Below the pieces are notes generated by a model. It saw nothing but the letters and a program-made list of their open reading frames with translations. It did not search any database and was not told the DNA's origin. DNA of 64,000 nt from Rufibacter roseus (GTDB lineage Bacteria; Bacteroidota; Bacteroidia; Cytophagales; Hymenobacteraceae): NCBI RefSeq assembly GCF_001647285.1, contig NZ_LRML01000004.1, forward strand, positions 1-64,000, written 5' to 3'. Every line of letters begins with the position of its first letter. Positions within the stretch are counted from its first letter, which is position 1. Made by a program: the position numbers and the translations under genes. Of the stretch, positions 16,969-25,220 are shown one piece after another.

Positions 16969-17733
16969 ATGCCTGTATTGCCTGCCTCAAAGTATGCTTC
17001 GGTCACTTATATATTAGCACTGGCTCTGTGTTTTTTTGGTTGCCAGCAGGAAAAGTCAGACCAGACTACGGCAGCCACCTCTACTCCGGCTCCAGCACCT
17101 ACTCCAGCCCTATTGACTCAGGAAACGGCCCCAGATACCTTGGCCGCCTATGCGCAGGCGCACCCCAATGACACCTTAGTTCTCATTAGTACCCCGAAAG
17201 GCGACATCAAAATCAGACTCTATAAAGACACGCCGCTGCACCGCGCTAATTTTGTGCGCTTGGCCAAGTATGGCTTCTTTGATAAGACAGTCTTCTTTAG
17301 GGTAGAGAAAGACTTTATGATTCAGGGCGGCCGCTCAGATTTTCAGACCATGCAGATTGGAGGCTATAAAATACCCGCCGAGATCAGACCCCACCATTTC
17401 CACAAGCGGGGCGCGGTTGGCATGGCCCGTTATGATGACGAACAAAACCCAGAGAAAATGTCGTCTAGCCGAGACTTTTACATTGTACAGGGCCAGAAAT
17501 ACAAACCTTACGAAGTAAAAGGGTATATGCAGGAATTCAACCTGAACCTCACTCCGGCTCAGCAGCGCGTGTACCAAACCGAGGGCGGCGCCCCAAGCCT
17601 TGATCAGCAGTTCACGGTATTTGGCGAAGTGATAGAAGGAATAGAAGTGGTGGATAGTATTGCCGCTGTAGAAGTAGACGAGGTGAAATGGCCACTAAAG
17701 GATATTGGCATGAAGGTAAAGGTGATTAAGTGA
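16969..17733 (+). CDS. Lipoprotein peptidyl-prolyl cis-trans isomerase (cyclophilin)
   Basis: A 254-residue protein. A signal peptide ends ALCFFGC25, a lipobox, followed by a Pro/Thr-rich linker (TPAPAPTPA). The cyclophilin domain begins VLISTPKGDIKIRLY and shows TPLHRANFVRLAKYGFFDKTVFFRVEKDFMIQGG, the classic substrate groove; a later segment is QFTVFGEVIEGIEVVDSIA. The Bacteroidota-type insertion (residues ~170-205) lengthens it compared with E. coli PpiA/B. It should assist folding of exported proteins in the periplasm. It is a single gene. Confidence 0.9.
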   Translation: MPVLPASKYASVTYILALALCFFGCQQEKSDQTTAATSTPAPAPTPALLTQETAPDTLAAYAQAHPNDTLVLISTPKGDIKIRLYKDTPLHRANFVRLAKYGFFDKTVFFRVEKDFMIQGGRSDFQTMQIGGYKIPAEIRPHHFHKRGAVGMARYDDEQNPEKMSSSRDFYIVQGQKYKPYEVKGYMQEFNLNLTPAQQRVYQTEGGAPSLDQQFTVFGEVIEGIEVVDSIAAVEVDEVKWPLKDIGMKVKVIK

Positions 17734-18380
17734 TTGGTATTTCACATCAAAGGCAGTGAAAGGGAATGTTTATACAGGAGTGTCCACGCATTCCTAATTC
17801 TCCCCTTATCTGAGGGGCTGGGGTGGGCTCTTTGAATTCTACATCTTCAACGGTCATCCTGAGCGCTAGCCAAAGGATCTAACGAAGACGTTCTGTAGCA
17901 GGCGATAATGCTTCTGCCACCGCAGTTGGACAGGTCGCGACCTGTCCGTACATCATCTTTTTTCCCGCTGCCGAGCTGGCGTGGGTTATGCATACCCAAG
18001 GCCTCACAAGACAGCCCTCTCCGTCTCTTTGGCTCCGTGCGCTCACGGCCGCGAGGCCCCGCCCTGTGGATTCGCACTGCCCTTTTCACTAGACCTTCGA
18101 TCTTGCCTAAAGGCACCGCTCAAAGCGAGGCGCTCATCCCCACGGCTGGTATTAGTTCCAATTCTGCTGCCTGTGTTGCTCTTGAATTTCGATTGTTGGT
18201 TTTCTGCAGCTGTAGTTCCTGGGTAGAGTCACTCGCGCTCCGCGCATCTCTTTTTCTTTTGGTTATAGAGAACTTATTGCCTTTTTCCCCACACTTTCTA
18301 GAATCTGTGCTTACTATCAATCAGATAAAAGGCAAATTCTTTAAGGCTGTTGTTGATTTCTGCTATTATAGCCCCAATGA
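17734..18380. repeat. Non-coding stretch with candidate dispersed repeat element
   Basis: There is no convincing gene between the cyclophilin stop and the M13 terminator. At 17852-17883 it carries a variant of the 31 bp motif GGTCATCCTGAGCGC...GGATCTAAC that recurs as an inverted pair at 44028-44243. A perfect 20 bp palindrome GGACAGGTCGCGACCTGTCC lies at 17928-17947. The central ~300 bp are richer in GC than the flanks. A 165-residue ORF at 17908-18405 has a low-complexity, Ser/Pro/Arg-rich product and is not believed. Confidence 0.5.
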
Positions 18381-18420
18381 AGCACAAAACGCACCTCATG
18401 GCTGAGGTGCGTTTTGTGCT
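18381..18420 (-). terminator. Terminator of the M13 peptidase gene
   Basis: AGCACAAAACGCACCTCA / TGAGGTGCGTTTTGTGCT with a 4 nt loop, 30 nt past the M13 stop. A degenerate palindromic repeat (18421-18441) sits between. Confidence 0.8.
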
Positions 18421-18449
18421 TGTTTTTGAAAAAACAGGTCTAAAAGAGA

Positions 18450-20537
18450 CTACCAAATATGGATTCGTTCTGCTTCGGGGCGGTACATTTTATTGCCGGG
18501 GCCACAGCCGAAAGCCTCATAAAACTGCGGCATGTTAGACAGTGGGCCGTTAATGCGGAACTGCGCCGGTGAGTGCGGATCTGTTAACACTTGCTGGCGC
18601 AGATAGCTGGCGGTGGCGTTGGTGCGCCAGATTTGTGCCCACGCCAAAAAGAAGCGTTGCGCAGGCGTAAAGCCATCTATTTTACCTACGTTCTTATTTG
18701 CTATAGCTTTCTGCAGGGCAGTGTAGGCAATGTTTAACCCTCCAATATCGGCTATGTTCTCGCCCATGGTTAATTTACCGTTTACATACACACTGTCCAG
18801 CGGCTGGAAAGCACTGTACTGCCGGTCTACCAGGTCGGTTCTTTCTTTGAACTTCGCTTTGTCTTCGGCGGTCCACCAGTCGCGCAGGTTGCCTTGGTGA
18901 TCAAACTGGCTGCCTTGGTCGTCAAAGCCGTGGGTTAGCTCGTGGCCTATCACAGCACCCATGCCCCCATAGTTCACGGCGTCATCGGCGTTGGGGTCAA
19001 AGAAGGGCGGCTGCAGAATTCCGGCCGGAAACACAATTTCGTTCATGCTAGGGCTATAGTAGGCATTCACGGTAGGTGGCGTCATGCCCCACTCGGTGCG
19101 GTCAACCGGCTGCCCCAGCTTGCTTACGTTTTTGTTATAGTTCCAGAGAGCGGCGCTCAACATGTTTTTGGCATAAGAACTCCGGCTGATCTCCAGACCA
19201 GTGTAGTCTTTCCACTTATCTGGGTAGCCAATTTTCACGGCAAAGGAATTCAACTTGGTCAGAGCCTGCTGCTTGGTTTCCTCGCTCATCCAGTCTAGGT
19301 TTTTCACGTGTTCCTGGAAAGCAGTACGCAGGTTGTTCACCATTTCCAGCGCTTTTGCTTTGGCCTCAGGCGAGAATGTTTTGTCTACGTAGGCCTGACC
19401 TAAGGCTTCGCCAATGGTGTTGTCAGTGGTGCCCAGCACCCTTTTCCAGCGGGGCTGCATTTCTTTGGTGCCGTTCAGGAACTTGCTGTAGAAGTTAAAG
19501 CTCTCCTGCACAAAAGCCTGAGGCAGGTAGTTGGCGTAACTGCGTACCAAATGCCAGCGCAGGTATGTTTTCCAGTCAGAGACCGGCACTGAGGCAATCA
19601 TGGCGTTGGCTTCTTTGAAAAACTCGGGCTGGGCTACAATCAGCTCATCTACGGCGCGGGTGTTGAGGTTCCGCAGCATGGTAGACCAGTTAAAGTTAGG
19701 AGCCAGCTTCTGCAGCTCTGAAAGCATCATTTTATTGTAAGTGGCATACGGGTCACGCTGCTGCACACGGCTCATGGAGGCCTTGGCTAGTCTGGTTTCC
19801 ATTTCCACCACTTTAGCGGCGTTACGTTTGGCAACGGCCTCTGCATCGCCGAGCAGCTGGAACATACGCGCCACGTGCTGCTGGTACTCCTCTTTCACGT
19901 TCTGTGAACGGGCATCTGACTTCAGATAATAATCGCGGTCAGGCAGACCCAGCCCCGCCTGCCGAATGGTGGCAATGTGCTGAGTGCTGTTTTTGCGGTC
20001 TTGGCCCACGCTAAAGCTAAACAGGGCGGCGCTGCCAATTCTTTTTTGCCGGGCAATGGTTTGTAATAAGGTGGTGCGGTCTTTTACGGAATTAATGAGC
20101 TCCAACTCCGGCTTAAGGGGTGTTAACCCTGACCGCTCAATGGCTACGGTGTCCATTCCGGCGGCATAGAAGTCGCCTACCAGTTGCGTTGTAGAACCTT
20201 GGGGGGCATTGGTTTGGGCTGTGGCAGCCTCTACTACTGCGCGCAGCGTGGCGTTGTTGTTATCACGTAGCTCGTTAAAGCTTCCCCAGCGGCTCTCAGA
20301 AGGCGGAACGGGGTTGTTTTTCAACCAGCCGCCGTTGGCAAACAGGTTAAAGTCTTCACAGGGAGACACGCTGCGGTCAAGGTTGTTCATGTCTAGCCCC
20401 ACGCCCTTCACCAAAGGCTCAGAGGGACTGGCGGCTACTGTTTGGGTGGCTGTCTGCTGAACAGACGGTTGGCTGCAGCCCACCAGCATTGCGCCGGCTA
20501 CTGCGTTGGCCAACCATGTCATTCTGCTTTTCTTCAT
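18450..20537 (-). CDS. M13 family zinc metallopeptidase, lipoprotein (PepO/neprilysin-like)
   Basis: The start at 20537 gives the lipoprotein signal MKKSRMTWLANAVAGAMLVG then C; the longer reading from 20726 has no signal at its start. The protein is 695 residues. The peptidase half contains the HExxH motif in VIGHELTHGFDDQGSQFD (about residue 530) and the third ligand in GENIADIGGLNIAY (about residue 590). The C-terminus ends in the usual Trp (AERIHIW). N-terminal PepO-type features include MNNLDRSVSPCEDFNLFANGGWL. It should cleave short peptides at the outer membrane or in the periplasm. It is a single gene with its own terminator. Confidence 0.92.
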   Translation of the reverse strand: MKKSRMTWLANAVAGAMLVGCSQPSVQQTATQTVAASPSEPLVKGVGLDMNNLDRSVSPCEDFNLFANGGWLKNNPVPPSESRWGSFNELRDNNNATLRAVVEAATAQTNAPQGSTTQLVGDFYAAGMDTVAIERSGLTPLKPELELINSVKDRTTLLQTIARQKRIGSAALFSFSVGQDRKNSTQHIATIRQAGLGLPDRDYYLKSDARSQNVKEEYQQHVARMFQLLGDAEAVAKRNAAKVVEMETRLAKASMSRVQQRDPYATYNKMMLSELQKLAPNFNWSTMLRNLNTRAVDELIVAQPEFFKEANAMIASVPVSDWKTYLRWHLVRSYANYLPQAFVQESFNFYSKFLNGTKEMQPRWKRVLGTTDNTIGEALGQAYVDKTFSPEAKAKALEMVNNLRTAFQEHVKNLDWMSEETKQQALTKLNSFAVKIGYPDKWKDYTGLEISRSSYAKNMLSAALWNYNKNVSKLGQPVDRTEWGMTPPTVNAYYSPSMNEIVFPAGILQPPFFDPNADDAVNYGGMGAVIGHELTHGFDDQGSQFDHQGNLRDWWTAEDKAKFKERTDLVDRQYSAFQPLDSVYVNGKLTMGENIADIGGLNIAYTALQKAIANKNVGKIDGFTPAQRFFLAWAQIWRTNATASYLRQQVLTDPHSPAQFRINGPLSNMPQFYEAFGCGPGNKMYRPEAERIHIW

Positions 20538-20780
20538 CAATAGGTTAGAGTTTTGTGAAGGGTAAAAATAAAGATAAAAGAAGGGAGTTCCTTCTAAGAA
20601 ACAACTAATACTTCTCTGCATTTCTATACAAACAGAGCAAGAGGCACCATGTATACCTGCGCTTATACGAGCAGCGGAAACATCAAGATTTCGGCTACCT
20701 GGCAAATTATGCTGACCAAGTGCCAAGTACTAATTGCGCGGGTAAGATATGCCCCTGAATAGCCAACGGTACCATATGAG

Positions 20781-20819
20781 CTGTTTTAGCCCTCTTTTTC
20801 AGAAAAGAGCGCTAAAACG
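20781..20819. repeat. Dispersed nested palindrome overlapping the YihY stop codon
   Basis: CTGTTTTAGCCCTCTTTTT / AAAAGAGCGCTAAAAC with one core mismatch. The element covers the stop codon at 20812-20814 of the YihY/BrkB gene, so it supplies the last few bases of that reading frame. Confidence 0.7.
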
Positions 20820-21744
20820 GAGATTTATCTGTCTCTCTGCATTCATAGAACGTGGCGAAGGGCTTCAGCTCTGGCTTTTCCTCAATGGCTTTGGCATAAA
20901 CCAACGTAAAGCTGGCCCCAAAAAAGAAAATCATAGCCGAGTAAAAGATAAACAGCAGCAGCACCACTACTGACCCTGAGGTGGCATACAGGGTGCTCAG
21001 ATCACTGTTTACGAGCAGGCGCACCATGGCTAATTTCCCTATCAAGAACAAAAATGCCGTTAGTCCCGCCCCTACCCAAATAGCCTTAGCCGGCATGTTG
21101 GCAAAGGGCAAAAAACGGAGAATGATGGCAAACCAGGTTGCCTCTACACAAAAACCAAACACTCGGTTGAGCAAGTGAATCAGGTGCAGCTGAAAATCTA
21201 CGCTCCAGATGGTGTAGCGGTCATTGATGAAAGCAAACGTGGTTTCCAGTACCAGAGAAGCCAGAAACAGCAATCCGCTGGAGAAGATAATCAGCAGCGC
21301 CCTGAAACGCTCCCGCAGCGCCCGTTTGATATGCTCATCTTTTTTAAGCCGGATGCTCCAGAGCTGGTTAACGGATTTCTGAATAACAGAAAACAGTGTG
21401 GTGGCTACAAATGTCAGAAATACAAAACTGAGGGCGGCCAATCCGTTGCCTTGCAGGCTCACAAAATTAGTGAGGATTAACTCCACCTGGCTCGCCACGT
21501 TCTCCCCTACCAACTTTGCCAGCCGCTCAAATAGCTCGCCGGTGATCAAGGCATCAGAGAATAACGTGCCGAACACTGAGATAAGCAGAATGAAAATGGG
21601 GGGCAGGGAAAAGAGCGTGAAAAAAGCCGCCGATGAGGCCAACCGAAGCGGGTCATTGTGTTTAAACAATACAAACGCCTCTTTCAATAACTGAAGAAAA
21701 GCCGGAATTCTTGACCAGAATTTTGTGGACAGGGTAACAAGCAT
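20812..21744 (-). CDS. YihY/virulence factor BrkB family membrane protein
   Basis: The start at 21744 (MLVTLSTKFWSRIPAFLQLL) is preferred; the upstream reading from 21807 runs through a degenerate copy of the palindromic repeat. The protein is 310 residues with six hydrophobic segments and the family hallmark ASSAAFFTLFSLPPIFILLI near the N-terminus, followed by LWSIRLKKDEHIKRALRERF. Members are inner-membrane proteins of uncertain function, once misnamed ribonuclease BN. The gene lies next to the cassette array but is oriented away from it. Confidence 0.82.
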   Translation of the reverse strand: MLVTLSTKFWSRIPAFLQLLKEAFVLFKHNDPLRLASSAAFFTLFSLPPIFILLISVFGTLFSDALITGELFERLAKLVGENVASQVELILTNFVSLQGNGLAALSFVFLTFVATTLFSVIQKSVNQLWSIRLKKDEHIKRALRERFRALLIIFSSGLLFLASLVLETTFAFINDRYTIWSVDFQLHLIHLLNRVFGFCVEATWFAIILRFLPFANMPAKAIWVGAGLTAFLFLIGKLAMVRLLVNSDLSTLYATSGSVVVLLLFIFYSAMIFFFGASFTLVYAKAIEEKPELKPFATFYECRETDKSPF

Positions 21745-21767
21745 CAGGCACAATACGCAAAATCTTG

Positions 21768-21803
21768 TTTTCTGGCTGAAATTTAAAAAACAGATCAAAA
21801 ACA
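21768..21803. repeat. Degenerate nested palindrome
   Basis: TTGTTTTCTGGCTG and AAAAACAGATCAAAAACAG with several mismatches. It is the last copy before the cassette array; none is seen again until 33749. Confidence 0.45.
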
Positions 21804-21839
21804 GCAAATGCCACTCATAGAGCTTCTGTAGCCGAATAA

Positions 21840-21890
21840 TTAACCGTTAGCTAAACGGTTAAAACGTTTATAAACGTTTAGTAAACGGCT
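21840..21890. promoter_or_regulatory. Cluster of AAACGTT-type boxes with ~10 bp period
   Basis: TTAACCGTT...AACGGTTAA forms an inverted repeat (21840-21862). AAACGTTT follows at 21862-21869 and 21872-21879, then AAACGG at 21883. Boxes spaced one helical turn apart suggest a protein-binding array. The cluster lies ~240 bp before the first cassette, so it could belong to the YihY promoter or to an integration or expression site. Confidence 0.4.
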
Positions 21891-22075
21891 ACGTACTTGC
21901 TTCCCTCAAGCACCTTTCTGCTTATTAGTAAATTTTTACGAGTAACAAAGCTAGTTTTTTAAGCTTTAAAAGGCATTTTCTATATTCTGTTGCGAACCTG
22001 CTGCCTAATATGTATATTGAATAAGTAAAGGCGGGACGCCCTTGAAAAAGAAACCGGATCCTAACGGACGGCACC

Positions 22076-22135
22076 ACCTTCACCTAAATTGCAGATAGTG
22101 GGAGTCCGACTCCTTTTAGCCGGTAGTTGTATGGT
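22076..22135 (+). other. Left boundary of the cassette array (candidate attachment site)
   Basis: The sequence GTTGTATGGT at 22126-22135 is the start of cassette 1 and is repeated exactly at 22708-22717. The preceding ~50 bp (CGGAC...GTCCG segments) has no CGGCCGACGGCC loop and does not match the attC-like sites. It may be an attI-type primary site or a decayed attC. No integrase gene adjoins it; the next gene to the left is the YihY gene. Confidence 0.5.
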
Positions 22136-22150
22136 ATTGAAAAATTAAAA

Positions 22151-22636
22151 ATGAAATTAGCTCCGCTCAAATCTGAAATTCTTAGGGCTAGATTCGACAC
22201 TTCGTTTACTGATGAAGAATATAGAAAAAGGTTCGGTTTGGTAATCCAACAACAGGACAGTAGATTAAAAAGTAGCGGTGCCTCAATGCCTGAAGATGTA
22301 ATTCTGGAATGGGACGACTTTGTAAAAGAATTGGAGGACGGCTACCATGACTGCCCACCAGAATACGATAATGACCTTGACTTAGCCCGTAGTTGGATAG
22401 ATGTCCTATATTCTTCAGCAGAGTTAGCCAATTTCAATGAACACCAATCTTTCAAAAGAATTATCGACAGGATTGACGAGAAGTTTTTAGAATTAACGCA
22501 AGAAATGCCACATATACCGAGTGACTGGCATTGGACACATAGACGAGCATTGAAAAGAGCTGGACGCGAATATGCAGACTTCATAAATATCCATTGGGAG
22601 CAACGGCATGGAGTAAGAGTTGAAGTAATTGATTAA
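22151..22636 (+). CDS. Cassette 1 hypothetical protein
   Basis: The ATG at 22151 starts a 161-residue soluble protein; a TTG at 22127 lies inside the recombination core and is not used. The protein is mainly helical, acidic and aromatic (DWHWTHRRALKRAGREYADF). It has no signal peptide, the only clearly cytosolic product of the array, and I recognise no family. It fills cassette 22127-22708 and ends 6 nt before the attC-like site begins. Its AT-rich base use fits the other cassettes. Confidence 0.65.
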   Translation: MKLAPLKSEILRARFDTSFTDEEYRKRFGLVIQQQDSRLKSSGASMPEDVILEWDDFVKELEDGYHDCPPEYDNDLDLARSWIDVLYSSAELANFNEHQSFKRIIDRIDEKFLELTQEMPHIPSDWHWTHRRALKRAGREYADFINIHWEQRHGVRVEVID

Positions 22637-22642
22637 AAACAA

Positions 22643-22717
22643 CACCATACAACATTGTATAAAAATCATGCTTCGGCCGACGGCCTAGCACGTTTTTTAT
22701 ACTAACCGTTGTATGGT
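22643..22717 (+). repeat. attC-like site 1
   Basis: ACCATACAAC (22643-22652) pairs with GTTGTATGGT (22708-22717). Inside, GTATAAAAA pairs with TTTTTTATAC and the loop contains CGGCCGACGGCC. The left arm matches the first bases of cassette 1 itself; cassette 2 happens to start with the same bases. Confidence 0.85.
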
Positions 22718-22726
22718 ATTTAAATT

Positions 22727-23182
22727 ATGAAAAAGCCTTTTCTTTTGTTCAGCTTCCTTTTCATTTCTTTAGTGGCTTTTGGTCAAAGAACTGACTATGG
22801 CAAATTATTAGAGCAAGCAAAGACAGGAGAAAGTATAACTACAAAAACGAAGGATTCTGAATCGACAATCACTTACCTAGGGACTATCAAGAATGAAAAG
22901 GGGAAAGTGGTTTTCTTTGTTGTAAAAGAGTTTATTAGGATTCAGGCAGCTAAACAAAAGCATGGACGCAGCACAATCCTATTTTTCGACAATCAAAAGA
23001 ATAAAATTGCTGAATATCGAGTAAACCTTCCTGACGAACTGCCAAAAAAACTAATAAAGAACATTCTTTACTTTACAGCGAAGGATAGTAAAGGCAATAG
23101 GATAGAACATCAACAAGAAATTAGCATAACTCTACCAGAATATATTTGTGTTAGTTCAGAAGAGTGTTTCAACAAAAGTTAG
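22727..23182 (+). CDS. Cassette 2 secreted hypothetical protein
   Basis: A 151-residue protein with a signal peptide (MKKPFLLFSFLFISLVAFGQ). The mature part is basic and beta-rich, with no motif known to me. The gene starts 10 nt after the site-1 core and stops 11 nt before the left arm of site 2, so it occupies nearly the whole 549 bp cassette, the compact layout of integron cassettes. A periplasmic or outer-membrane-associated location is inferred. No promoter is apparent in the short leader; expression may depend on read-through. Confidence 0.65.
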   Translation: MKKPFLLFSFLFISLVAFGQRTDYGKLLEQAKTGESITTKTKDSESTITYLGTIKNEKGKVVFFVVKEFIRIQAAKQKHGRSTILFFDNQKNKIAEYRVNLPDELPKKLIKNILYFTAKDSKGNRIEHQQEISITLPEYICVSSEECFNKS

Positions 23183-23192
23183 AAAGAAAAAC

Positions 23193-23264
23193 ACCATACA
23201 ACAACACCTAAACGTCAGTCTCGGCCGACTGCCTCGCCCGTCGTTTAGCTTAGTCCGTTGTGAG
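23193..23264 (+). repeat. attC-like site 2
   Basis: Left arm ACCATACAAC (23193-23202) is complementary to the start of cassette 2 (GTTGTATGGT at 22708). The right core GTTGTGAG (23257-23264) begins cassette 3. The inner stem CTAAACG/CGTTTAG and the loop CGGCCGACTGCC are present. Confidence 0.85.
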
Positions 23265-23286
23265 TAATGAAATCTAGAGACAAATA

Positions 23287-23904
23287 ATGAAGGCTTTCTT
23301 AATATTCATTTTTATTATATTTCTATATGCCTGTTCGGACAACTCTGACCAAAAGGTTAATGGAAATATAAAAGAACCATCTACGGAATCAGATGAAAGA
23401 AAAGACGAACCTGAAATTGCTAAAGGTTTGATTACCTTTAATTCTGTGGACAAGGCATTTGTTGGAATGGATATCAAAGACCTTTTGGAGACTTATAAAA
23501 ATTACCAACTTCTTGATACTCCAGCATATTATTTTGAGATTGATAGTGAAGAAAGAGAATTAGTCATTGCAAAGGACAATAAGCCATTAATGTTTGTTTG
23601 GTCTAAGGATGATGAGGTAGTAGAACTTTGTGCAATATCACCTTCATTAAGAACAAAAAGCAATCTTAGGCCTGGAATGACTATTAAGGAAATCAAAGAA
23701 ATTTATTCAGATATAAAAATGTCGCAAGATATAGTTACAGGAAATACTGAATCCATTTATATTCCACAGGAAAAGGTGGCATTATGCTTTTTTACTGAAC
23801 AAAAAACGATTGGAATCTATAAAGACTCTGATGAAACAGGGCCAATGACCAGCGAATTTAAGAGTGACACTTTTAGAGTAAACTATATCCAAACAAGGAA
23901 ATAA
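23287..23904 (+). CDS. Cassette 3 lipoprotein
   Basis: A 205-residue protein with a lipoprotein signal (MKAFLIFIFIIFLYAC). The mature part starts with a charged linker (NIKEPSTESDERKDEPE). The folded region VGMDIKDLLETYKNYQLLDT ... LRPGMTIKEIKEIYSDI contains two similar halves of the form GM-x-I-K-x-(L/I)-x-E-x-Y, which suggests an internal duplication. The function is unknown. It fills cassette 23258-23976. Confidence 0.65.
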   Translation: MKAFLIFIFIIFLYACSDNSDQKVNGNIKEPSTESDERKDEPEIAKGLITFNSVDKAFVGMDIKDLLETYKNYQLLDTPAYYFEIDSEERELVIAKDNKPLMFVWSKDDEVVELCAISPSLRTKSNLRPGMTIKEIKEIYSDIKMSQDIVTGNTESIYIPQEKVALCFFTEQKTIGIYKDSDETGPMTSEFKSDTFRVNYIQTRK

Positions 23905-23913
23905 AAATCACTT

Positions 23914-23983
23914 CTCACAACAAGGTGCATAACCCATGCTACGGCCGACGGCCTTGCACGCCTCATGCACTATACGTTATGGG
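23914..23983 (+). repeat. attC-like site 3
   Basis: Left arm CTCACAAC (23914-23921) is complementary to the start of cassette 3 (GTTGTGAG at 23257), not to the right core GTTATGGG (23976-23983) that opens cassette 4. The loop is CGGCCGACGGCC, with stem GGTGCAT/ATGCAC. Confidence 0.88.
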
Positions 23984-23996
23984 TAATCAATAAAAT

Positions 23997-24524
23997 ATGA
24001 AATCGTTTCTATTAAGCTTCATTATCCTTATTCTAACTGCAATTTCTGCAACTGGACAGAATAACCCTTTTTTGGCTTTAGCTTATGATTCTTTAGTTAT
24101 TTACGACTTTAGCAGTAGTGACGGAGTAACCGAATTCATAAATATCATCGACAAAGATGGAAAGCTGGCAAGTACGGTGACAAAATCTGTAAAACTAAAC
24201 AAGCAGTCCGCTAAAGAGCTTTCAAAAATGTTGGGTTCCAAAGCATCTTACGGTCAAGGTACTGCCTCATGCTTTGACCCACATTTAGGAATAGTCTACT
24301 ATAAAAAGGGCAGGCCAGTAGCGCACGTTGACGTTTGCGTGAGTTGCAACAAGTTAAGGTCCAACTTAAGAATTCCTGCAATGGAGCAGGGAAAGCAGGG
24401 CGAAGGAAAAGAAATATATTACATCAGGAACGGATTGAGCAAAGCATTCCGAAAGTATATAAATGCTTTACTATTAAAACACGGATTTTCTAACCAAATT
24501 AAAGAAGGCTCGGCTTTTAACTAA
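23997..24524 (+). CDS. Cassette 4 secreted protein with conserved Cys/His motif
   Basis: A 175-residue protein with a signal peptide (cleavage near ISATGQ). The mature part contains SCFDPHLGIVYY followed by AHVDVCVSCNKLRSN: a Cys, a Pro-His and a C-x2-C pair with a His nearby, suggestive of disulfide formation or metal binding. I associate this pattern with small uncharacterised exported Bacteroidota proteins, but cannot name the family. It fills cassette 23977-24596. Confidence 0.65.
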   Translation: MKSFLLSFIILILTAISATGQNNPFLALAYDSLVIYDFSSSDGVTEFINIIDKDGKLASTVTKSVKLNKQSAKELSKMLGSKASYGQGTASCFDPHLGIVYYKKGRPVAHVDVCVSCNKLRSNLRIPAMEQGKQGEGKEIYYIRNGLSKAFRKYINALLLKHGFSNQIKEGSAFN

Positions 24525-24534
24525 AAAATGACAA

Positions 24535-24603
24535 CCCATAACAACAGCTAAACGCCAGCCTCGGCCGACGGCCTCCGCCGCCGTTTAGCTTAACCGTTAT
24601 GGG
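24535..24603 (+). repeat. attC-like site 4
   Basis: CCCATAAC (24535-24542) pairs with GTTATGGG (24596-24603), and both match the start of cassette 4 at 23976. The inner stem AGCTAAACG/CGTTTAGCT is perfect and the loop contains CGGCCGACGGCC. Confidence 0.9.
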
Positions 24604-24616
24604 CAATAAATAAAAA

Positions 24617-25111
24617 ATGGAATCTATAGAACTAAGAGAAAGACTTAATATTTACTTTAAAAACTTAAAGCACTATGTTTTAGGGACTATTCTGTTTTTC
24701 ATTTTCTTAGTTGCATATTCCTATTTAGCCGAAATAACACATGAGACAAATAGTTACTTAGGCTTACCTGAACTTGCTCTAAACTTTTTCAAAGTCATTC
24801 TTATATTAGTTCCCCTCTACTTGATAGGAAAGATTCATATACAAATCGGGAAAAGTTTATTTAGAAATAACAGAAAAGAATTTCTACTAACCCTACCTAT
24901 TTTAACAGTGTGGACATTTACACTAGCTTTCAAGCTTTATGTGAATGAAGCTATTTTCAGTGAATTTGGCGGATACGGAAGAGGGATTTCGAAAGGTTAT
25001 AAAGTCCTAAATTATTTCCTGTTTTCTTTATGGACTACGATATTTTGGTGGGAAGTTTACTATAGAGTAATAACCTTTTTTCAAAGAATTAACCTTATTC
25101 GCACAAAATAA
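24617..25111 (+). CDS. Cassette 5 polytopic membrane protein
   Basis: A 164-residue protein with four predicted membrane segments (YVLGTILFFIFLVAYSYLA, FKVILILVPLYLIG, FLLTLPILTVWTFTLAF, NYFLFSLWTTIFWWEVYY). The N-terminus is cytosolic and charged. No transport or enzymatic motif is visible. It occupies cassette 24597-25184. The start 13 nt after the core is the only sensible ATG. Confidence 0.65.
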   Translation: MESIELRERLNIYFKNLKHYVLGTILFFIFLVAYSYLAEITHETNSYLGLPELALNFFKVILILVPLYLIGKIHIQIGKSLFRNNRKEFLLTLPILTVWTFTLAFKLYVNEAIFSEFGGYGRGISKGYKVLNYFLFSLWTTIFWWEVYYRVITFFQRINLIRTK

Positions 25112-25122
25112 AAAAATTACAG

Positions 25123-25191
25123 CCCATAACAAGGTGTAAATGGCAGCTATCGGCCGACGGCCTTCGCCGCCGCTTATACTGACCGTTGGCA
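25123..25191 (+). repeat. attC-like site 5
   Basis: CCCATAAC (25123-25130) matches the complement of cassette 5's start (GTTATGGG). The right core GTTGGCAT (25184-25191) opens cassette 6, so the two arms of the site differ, while cassette ends agree. The loop is CGGCCGACGGCC. Confidence 0.88.
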
Positions 25192-25220
25192 TTAACCTTA
25201 TATAAAGGGATCAAATATAA

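Noticed and set aside
17908-18405. 165-codon open frame on the + strand
   Set aside because: Ser/Pro/Arg-rich, no domain, overlaps a repeat motif, a 20 bp palindrome and the M13 terminator; an equally long frame exists on the other strand.
21804-22125. A hidden integrase gene left of the array
   Set aside because: No frame of useful length exists between the YihY gene start and the first cassette, and no recombinase motif appears in the window.
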